A stretch of 64,000 nt of DNA from Ehretia macrophylla. Its lineage: Eukaryota > Streptophyta > Magnoliopsida > Boraginales > Ehretiaceae. This document shows positions 58,376 through 64,000 of this stretch, in pieces; within the stretch, counting starts at the first letter, position 1, and every line of letters starts with the position of its first letter. The stretch is from contig CM075771.1 of the NCBI GenBank assembly GCA_037974665.1, positions 38,238,425 through 38,302,424 of the forward strand, written 5' to 3'. Position numbers and translations under genes: made by a program. The notes beneath the pieces are model-generated. The model saw only the letters and a program-made list of their open reading frames with translations. It searched no databases and was not told the DNA's origin.

Positions 58376-61300
58376 TGTCACGCCCTAACCCGGCCTATAA
58401 AGGTTAGACTAGGGTGTGATCTAAGCATTCAAGTCCGTTCACGTACTTAATCATTCTAGGAGGTTTAACACTTAACGTTTTCTTCTGGACTTCAAAATTT
58501 TTTCCAGAAATCCGGCAGCATAATGGCTGTAATTGGGCTCTTTGTTTTGACCTAAATTTTCTAACAGCCTCAAAATTTACCATCTCAAATTCAATTCCAG
58601 CTAAGATTACTATTACTCCATCAATTGAATTGCCTATTGGTTAATTCGACGTCCCGTTTGATTTATAACCTAGCTTGATACTATGTCTCGTTTGTCCATT
58701 TATTCTCGTTTCAAAATATACCTGTTGATCTTAACTTATTAGCAAGTACCTGTTGAGATTGGATAAGTTCATTTACCTATTCTTTAACTAAGTATCATAA
58801 CCTGTGATAGATACTAGTGGTAGTAAAAGCAAAACGATCATAGTAGTGTCATGTCTAGTATCAGTCTACTGAAAAGTACAAACCAAAATTAGACCCCAAA
58901 TTACAGCGGGGGTCTTTTACATCACAAGCAACAAACAACATAAGGGAAATAGTCTTCAAGTAACAAAAGTTCACAAGAGGTCACGTTCAAGCAAAACAAC
59001 AATAACAAGCAATCATTCCAGAGGTTCATCATTAGGTACATTGAGCTCGGGTTCCTGTACCTGTTCTTCTTCACCTGAAATGATAAAAGAGGGTGAGTCC
59101 TTATGAACTCAGAGAGGGGGAACGAGAAATAAGCTTTGAAACTATTTTCCGGTTAAACTTATGAAAATCCCTTTTTCAAACATGAATACAACAGAAATAC
59201 AAGTACAGAAATACAAATACAGAAACAGGAACACCAGTCTTTCCTCCCCGAGGTTCTCTAGGATCCAAGCGGGAGGACTTATACATATAATAAAAAGGAT
59301 ACGGTGAGCTTTTGCTCTCAGATCAGATCCAGGATCAATTGTTGCGGCCGACTTCGAATCATCCCCCAAACACACCAGGTGCGTGTACTCCAGATGTACC
59401 CCAAAATCCTACGACCCAACTCTCCGAGGAAGTCTAGCCCCCAAGAGAGAGAGGAAATGGGACCATGGTGGTCCCGGTAACACCGGCAAGCCCGATGCCG
59501 CCCGTCGTACGTGATCGCTACCATGCCGACAGGAAAGGTTGCAACCTTGTATGCAATGCACATTTATGACAGATAATATATATCACAGAAGGAGGACAAC
59601 AAAGTAAGTTGCCTCCGGATAGTCATAAGATTGCACATTGACAGATAAACAGGCAGGACATGATACGACAGGAAATTTCACTTGAAAGGCATATAGAGTT
59701 ATATGGAAATTAAACGGGCAGCCATGTAACACATGTAAAACAGGCCATATAACTCATTAAAAGTCCACGCAATCAAGTGATAAGATTACTCAACATGCAG
59801 TGATATCAACAAGGGTTCAAATGCGAGAAAAGCTTATTTGTCAACATGCAATGGTCAAGATCACTTTTAAAGTTATAAAACATTTATGGGCAGCCCATGC
59901 AACGTACAGTTTCCTCACAATATCCAATGGTTAACACTTAGCAAGAATACTTAGTCATTAGGGTTTCCATTTCATGCATAATCGTGCGATCAAACCCTAA
60001 GTCAACTTAACATCATTCCCAAGTCATACATCATTCAATTCATACATCCTCAAGTGCTTAAAACAGTCCACATAATATTCCAACACCACAATTCCAAGCA
60101 ACTAGTGCCACAAAAGAGGCTACAATAGTTTTCCAAGCACATAGCTAAGTGGAACACTCACTGCAATAGGCTGTTTTCTCACAATCAATTGGATAATCAA
60201 ACAATCTCCAAATTCAGTGAATAAGATGTCAAATTAAATCTTAAGAAGTTAAATAAAATCAGAAACAGGTCTTGCATCAATTGGAGTTCAGAATCATTAG
60301 TTATAACCGAAACAGTGAGGTAACACAAAACTGTCCAGATTTGCACACGTTTCATAAAATGACGTTTTTGAGGTCCTTACAGTCATTTTTAGCTTTTGTC
60401 TATTTCTGACAAAGTTGTCCAGAACTGAACAATATAGCTTCACACCAATTTTCATGCATTTTGGACAACATTTACTAAGTCAAATATGGTTCGTTCCACG
60501 AGGTCAGTGCATCTGCCAAAACCTGATTCATTTTTCCAGATTTCCAGATTTGGTCACATTTTAATGATTTGCCATTTTGAGGACCTTAGATTCAAAATTT
60601 GCTTCGACCTATTTCTGGGAAAAATGTTCAAAAATGTCCAAACTAGTCACCCACCAATTTTCAAGTATTTTCAACACCATTTTCTTAGCTCAACTTACCT
60701 CGAACAGACTGGTCAGAGAGCTGTCACATAAATTCGACTTCACCTAGCATCATTTTCAAGCCAAGTTCTTGCCATGCATGGTTGTTTAAGCTCATGGACG
60801 ACCACATAACTCAAGTACAGAAGCAAATATACTCATTTTTGAACATGCATGTGAAATTTCAAAGAGTTTTCAAAAGCTTTTAACCCTCACCTTAGCAATC
60901 AACCACAAAATGCTCAAGACCCTTTGTTGAAGCTCAAACCTTCTCCTTTCCCTTGCTTAGCCGAGAACCTCACTAGTTTTTCTCTATTTTTCCTAGCTTA
61001 ATGTTCAAACTCTTAGCACAAGCATGATGTTAAACTATGAAGAAAATAAATGGATGCTTAGTAACTCACCTAGGCCGAAATGAAACATCAAATGCACATG
61101 CAAGAGAAATTTTCGAACTCTAGCTTGTTTGCTTGGTTTTCTTGATGCTTTGCTTGCCTTGTTCGACCAAGGTGTGATGAAGATGAACAAGGATGATGAG
61201 AGTTCAGCCAAGGACCGAAATGGAGAGAGAAGAATGAGAGGAGAGAGATGAGGAGAGAAATGAGTGAAAAGAAAATGAAGAAAATGACAAGCAAAGAAGC

Positions 61301-61980
61301 CTTTTGCATCTTAAAGGAGAATGTCGGCCTTGGGCTTCAAAATTCTGCATTTTGTGTCTCCAATGTGATATTTTGAAATTGCTAGGATGGGCAAGGATGA
61401 AGTGGCCGAAAATTTGTGCAAGTGGAAGGATTTTTGAGCAATTTTTAATGCCTTTGTGTCATAAGTTGTCTTGGCATGCATTAGAATAAAGAAATTTTGC
61501 TCAAACCTTGTGCAAGACCATGGTATGGTCGGCCAAGGCTAATAAAATGGCTGAATTTGTGTCATCTTTTGGGTGTTAATTGTTGTGTGTTGAAATTGCA
61601 AAAAGAACAAAAAATAAAGAATAAGGAATGTCTAGTGTTTGGTGCCTTTTTTGTCTTCTAGTGAATGGAATTTGGATTATTATATTGTTAGTGGATTTTG
61701 TAAGATTGTTTAATAGTCTAGTGCTTCGTGTAAGATGCTTTCTTGATTAGCGTGAAGACACGCTTTCCTAGGTTTAGGGTACGCACTTCGAGATAGGACA
61801 CGAACTACGAGACGAACACACATTTTTCAAGTAAACACACGTAACTCTATATGAATGCACGAAATTCAATGCAAGGCACACAAAACTAAATACAATTCTC
61901 AAACCTAGGTCATGGCACGCAAATCTAGGTTAGGGCACACGAAGTTAGGTTTCGCACGCTAATCGGGGTCGGGCCTCACA
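58376..61980 (-). repeat. 5' LTR of the Del/Tekay element
   Basis: 3605 bp, almost the same as 49970-53573. Differences cluster near the primer-site end and are otherwise scattered. It carries the same CGTG-core stretch, CT tract and ~209 bp internal repeat pair. Confidence 0.92.
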
Positions 61981-61985
61981 GCTGC
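61981..61985. repeat. Target-site duplication, right
   Basis: GCTGC, identical to 49965-49969. The 5S spacer continues directly with GTGTTGAAGC. Confidence 0.9.
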
Positions 61986-62098
61986 GTGTTGAAGCAGATG
62001 GGTTATCGTTAAGCCCATTGGGCCTTTTGAATGGGCTACCTCTCTAGGCTGGGACTGTGAACCGTCAACACATAAGTGATTTGTGCCCTTAACATGAC

Positions 62099-62217
62099 GG
62101 GTGCGATCATACCAACACTAATGCAACGGATCCCATCAGAACTCCGAAGTTAAGCATGTTTGGGCGAGAGTAGTACTAGGATGGGTGACCCCCTGGGAAG
62201 TCCTCGTGTTGCACCCC
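62099..62217 (+). rRNA. 5S rRNA gene
   Basis: Differences: G17A, C28A, G58A, C61T. The upstream TATA-like box reads CATAAGTG instead of CATATAGG, so its promoter looks weakened. Unit 673. Confidence 0.96.
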
Positions 62218-62771
62218 CTTTTCAATTTTTTTTGTCCTGGTAAGGGTTGCCAAGATATTGTATCCACCAAATCTCTATTACCGTATCCCACGGAACAATG
62301 GGCAAGACAACTTCAATTCACGTAGACGCCGGGCCCGTAAACCGAGGGTGTAAGGTTTGTGACCAGGTCTCTGTCGCTCCAGTGCCCATAACTTTTGATC
62401 CGTAAGGAGTTACGCTACACACCGCATACTGTTGCAAAGCTCTCTAAGAGCTTGATGACGGGGGTAGCTTGCTCATTGTGCCCGTTTTTTGAGCCTAAAA
62501 TTGAACGTTTTCATTAGTTTTAGGCCACTTTTCTTAATTTGCTCTGTTTTTTCGTCCTGGATCGTACGTCGTGAGCTGTTAAAAGGATGACAACCTGACT
62601 CGTGCTACATCAGAGGGCCCTACAACGTGTCGATATCACGTCTTGCAAGGATGCTGCGTTGTTGAAGCGGATGGGTTGTCGTTAAGCCCATTGGGCCTTT
62701 TGAATGGGCCATCTCTCTAGGCTGGCACTGTGAACCGTTAACACATATAGGAATTGTGCCCTTAACATGAC

Positions 62772-62890
62772 GGGTGCGATCATACCAGCATTAATGCACC
62801 GGATCCCATCAGAACTCCGAAGTTAAGCATGCTTGGGCGAGAGTAGTACTAGGATGGGTGACCCCCAGGGAAGTCCTCGTGTTGTACCCC
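62772..62890 (+). rRNA. 5S rRNA gene
   Basis: Differences: C20T, G58A, T96A, C114T. Unit 674. Confidence 0.96.
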
Positions 62891-63445
62891 CTTTTCAATT
62901 TTTTTTGCCCTGGTTAGGGTTGCCATGATACTTTATCCACCAAATCTCTATTTCCGAATCCCACGGAACATTGGGCAAGACAACTTCGCTTCACGTAAAG
63001 GCCAAGCCCGCAAACCGAGGCGTAGGGTTTGTGACCAGGTCTCCGTCGCTCCGGTGCCCATAACTTTTGATCCATAAGGAGTTTCGTGGCGCACAACATA
63101 CCATTGAAAAGCTCTCTGAGATCTCTACGACGGGGGCAGCCAGCTTGCTCGTTGTGCCCCTTTTTAAAGCCCAAAATCGAACGTTTTCATTAGTTTTAGG
63201 CCACTTTTTTCTTTTGCTCTGGTTTTCGTCCCGAATCGTACGTCGTGAGCTATTAAAAGGATGACAACCTGACTCATGGGACATCAGAGGGCCTTACAAT
63301 GTGTTGATATCACGTCTTGCGAGGATGCTGCATTGTTGAAGCAGATGGGTTGTCGTTAAGCCCATTGGGCCTTTTGAATGGGCCATCTCTCTAGGCTGGG
63401 ACTGTGAACCGTTAACACATATAGGAATTGTGCCCTCAACATGGC

Positions 63446-63563
63446 GGGTGCGATCATACCAGCACTAATGCACCGGATCCCAACAGAACTCGAAGTTAAG
63501 TGTGCTTGGGCGAGAGTAGTACTAGGATGGGTGACCTCCTCGGAAGTCCTCGTGTTGCACCCC
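63446..63563 (+). rRNA. 5S rRNA gene, 1 base short (AACTCGAAG form)
   Basis: One C lost at 46-47, with T38A, C57T, C93T, G97C. Third member of the group with 30902 and 41286. Its spacer runs to the window end. Confidence 0.95.
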
Positions 63564-64000
63564 CTTTTCAATTTTTTTTGCCCTGGTTAGGGTTGCCAAG
63601 ATACTTTATCCACCAAATCACTATTACCGAATCTCACGGAACATTGGGCAAGACAACTTCGCTTCACGTAGAGGCCGAGCCTGCAAACCCAGGGCGTAGG
63701 GTTTGTGACCAGGTCTTCGGCGCTCCGGTGCCCATAACTTTTGATCCGTAAGGAGTTACGCAGCGTACAGCATAACGTTGCAAAGCTCTCTGAGAGCTCC
63801 ACGACAGGGGCAGCTAGCTTGCTCGCTGTGCCCGTTTTTAGATCCCAAAATTGATCGTTTTCATCAATTTCAGGCCACTTTTCTTCTTTTGCCCTATTTT
63901 TTTGTCCTGGATCGTACGTCGTGAGCTGTTAAAAGGAAGAAAACTTGACTCGCGGTATATCAGAGGGCCCTACAACGTGTCGATATCACGTATTGCCAGG

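Larger units (their letters stand above)
49970..61980 (-). mobile_element. Ty3/gypsy Del/Tekay LTR retrotransposon
   Basis: A 12.0 kb element in - orientation, inserted in a 5S spacer. The parts lie in the expected order: 5' LTR (58376-61980), primer site (58353-58364), gag-pol region (about 53608-58129), polypurine tract (53574-53586), 3' LTR (49970-53573), all between perfect GCTGC target duplications. The LTRs make up 60% of its length. Lineage is set by the chromodomain-type integrase tail, the tRNA-Met primer site and the very long LTRs. It looks structurally whole, but the coding region is broken in about two places, so it is not autonomous as it stands. The two LTRs differ by roughly 1-3% by eye, suggesting an insertion on the order of a million years old at usual plant rates; it is younger than the solo LTR. 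Confidence 0.93.
61981..64000 (+). repeat. 5S rDNA tandem array, block 4
   Basis: The rest of the interrupted spacer, three full 5S genes, and the spacer of the last one cut by the window edge. The units are 673-674 bp, slightly shorter than elsewhere. Confidence 0.97.

Noticed and set aside
1-64000. Cassandra-type TRIM elements, which carry 5S sequence in their LTRs
   Set aside because: The 5S copies are full genes in regular tandem units with 5S promoter and terminator signals. There are no LTR ends, primer site or target duplications around individual units.

Overview
This window is plant nuclear DNA, almost certainly from a flowering plant. It is a long tandem array of 5S ribosomal RNA genes broken up by LTR retrotransposon sequence of the Ty3/gypsy Del/Tekay (chromovirus) type. 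Three things point to a plant: the 119-base 5S gene has the plant form, its upstream signals (TATA-like at -28, GC near -13, C at -1) are those known from Arabidopsis 5S genes, and the retroelement carries a chromodomain-type integrase tail and a tRNA-Met primer site. I cannot name the species.

Layout: (1) 1-25914, 5S array, one partial and 38 full gene copies, all on the + strand, in units of about 677 bp (119 bp gene plus about 558 bp spacer). (2) 25915-29557, a 3.64 kb solo LTR inserted after base 15 of a 5S gene. (3) 29558-37681, 5S array with 11 more full copies. (4) 37682-40306, a second copy of the same LTR at the same gene position, missing its last ~1 kb. (5) about 40311-49969, 5S array with 14 copies. 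(6) 49970-61980, a structurally complete Del/Tekay element on the - strand with two 3.6 kb LTRs, tRNA-Met primer site, gag-pol region and polypurine tract, flanked by a perfect 5 bp target duplication; its coding region is broken. (7) 61981-64000, 5S array resumes with 3 copies. In total I count 66 full-length 5S genes and four partial pieces (two of them halves of one split gene).

No host protein-coding gene is visible. The many short open frames in the array are shadows of the 5S gene and its spacer recurring every 677 bp. The array is unusually degenerate: no 5S copy matches the window majority sequence, and all six CpG sites of the gene decay repeatedly to TpG or CpA, which suggests a methylated, largely silent array or array edge rather than the main expressed locus. 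Its history can be read in block duplications: a two-unit repeat at 33.6-36.3 kb, a copied three-unit segment six units apart in the first 6 kb, a homogenised five-unit block at 20.1-23.4 kb, and a large duplication that carried the solo LTR with its downstream 5S units. I found no new gene system. The most unexplained structures are a ~19.5 bp periodic repeat with a CGTG core at the start of the LTRs and a variable palindrome in the 5S spacer.
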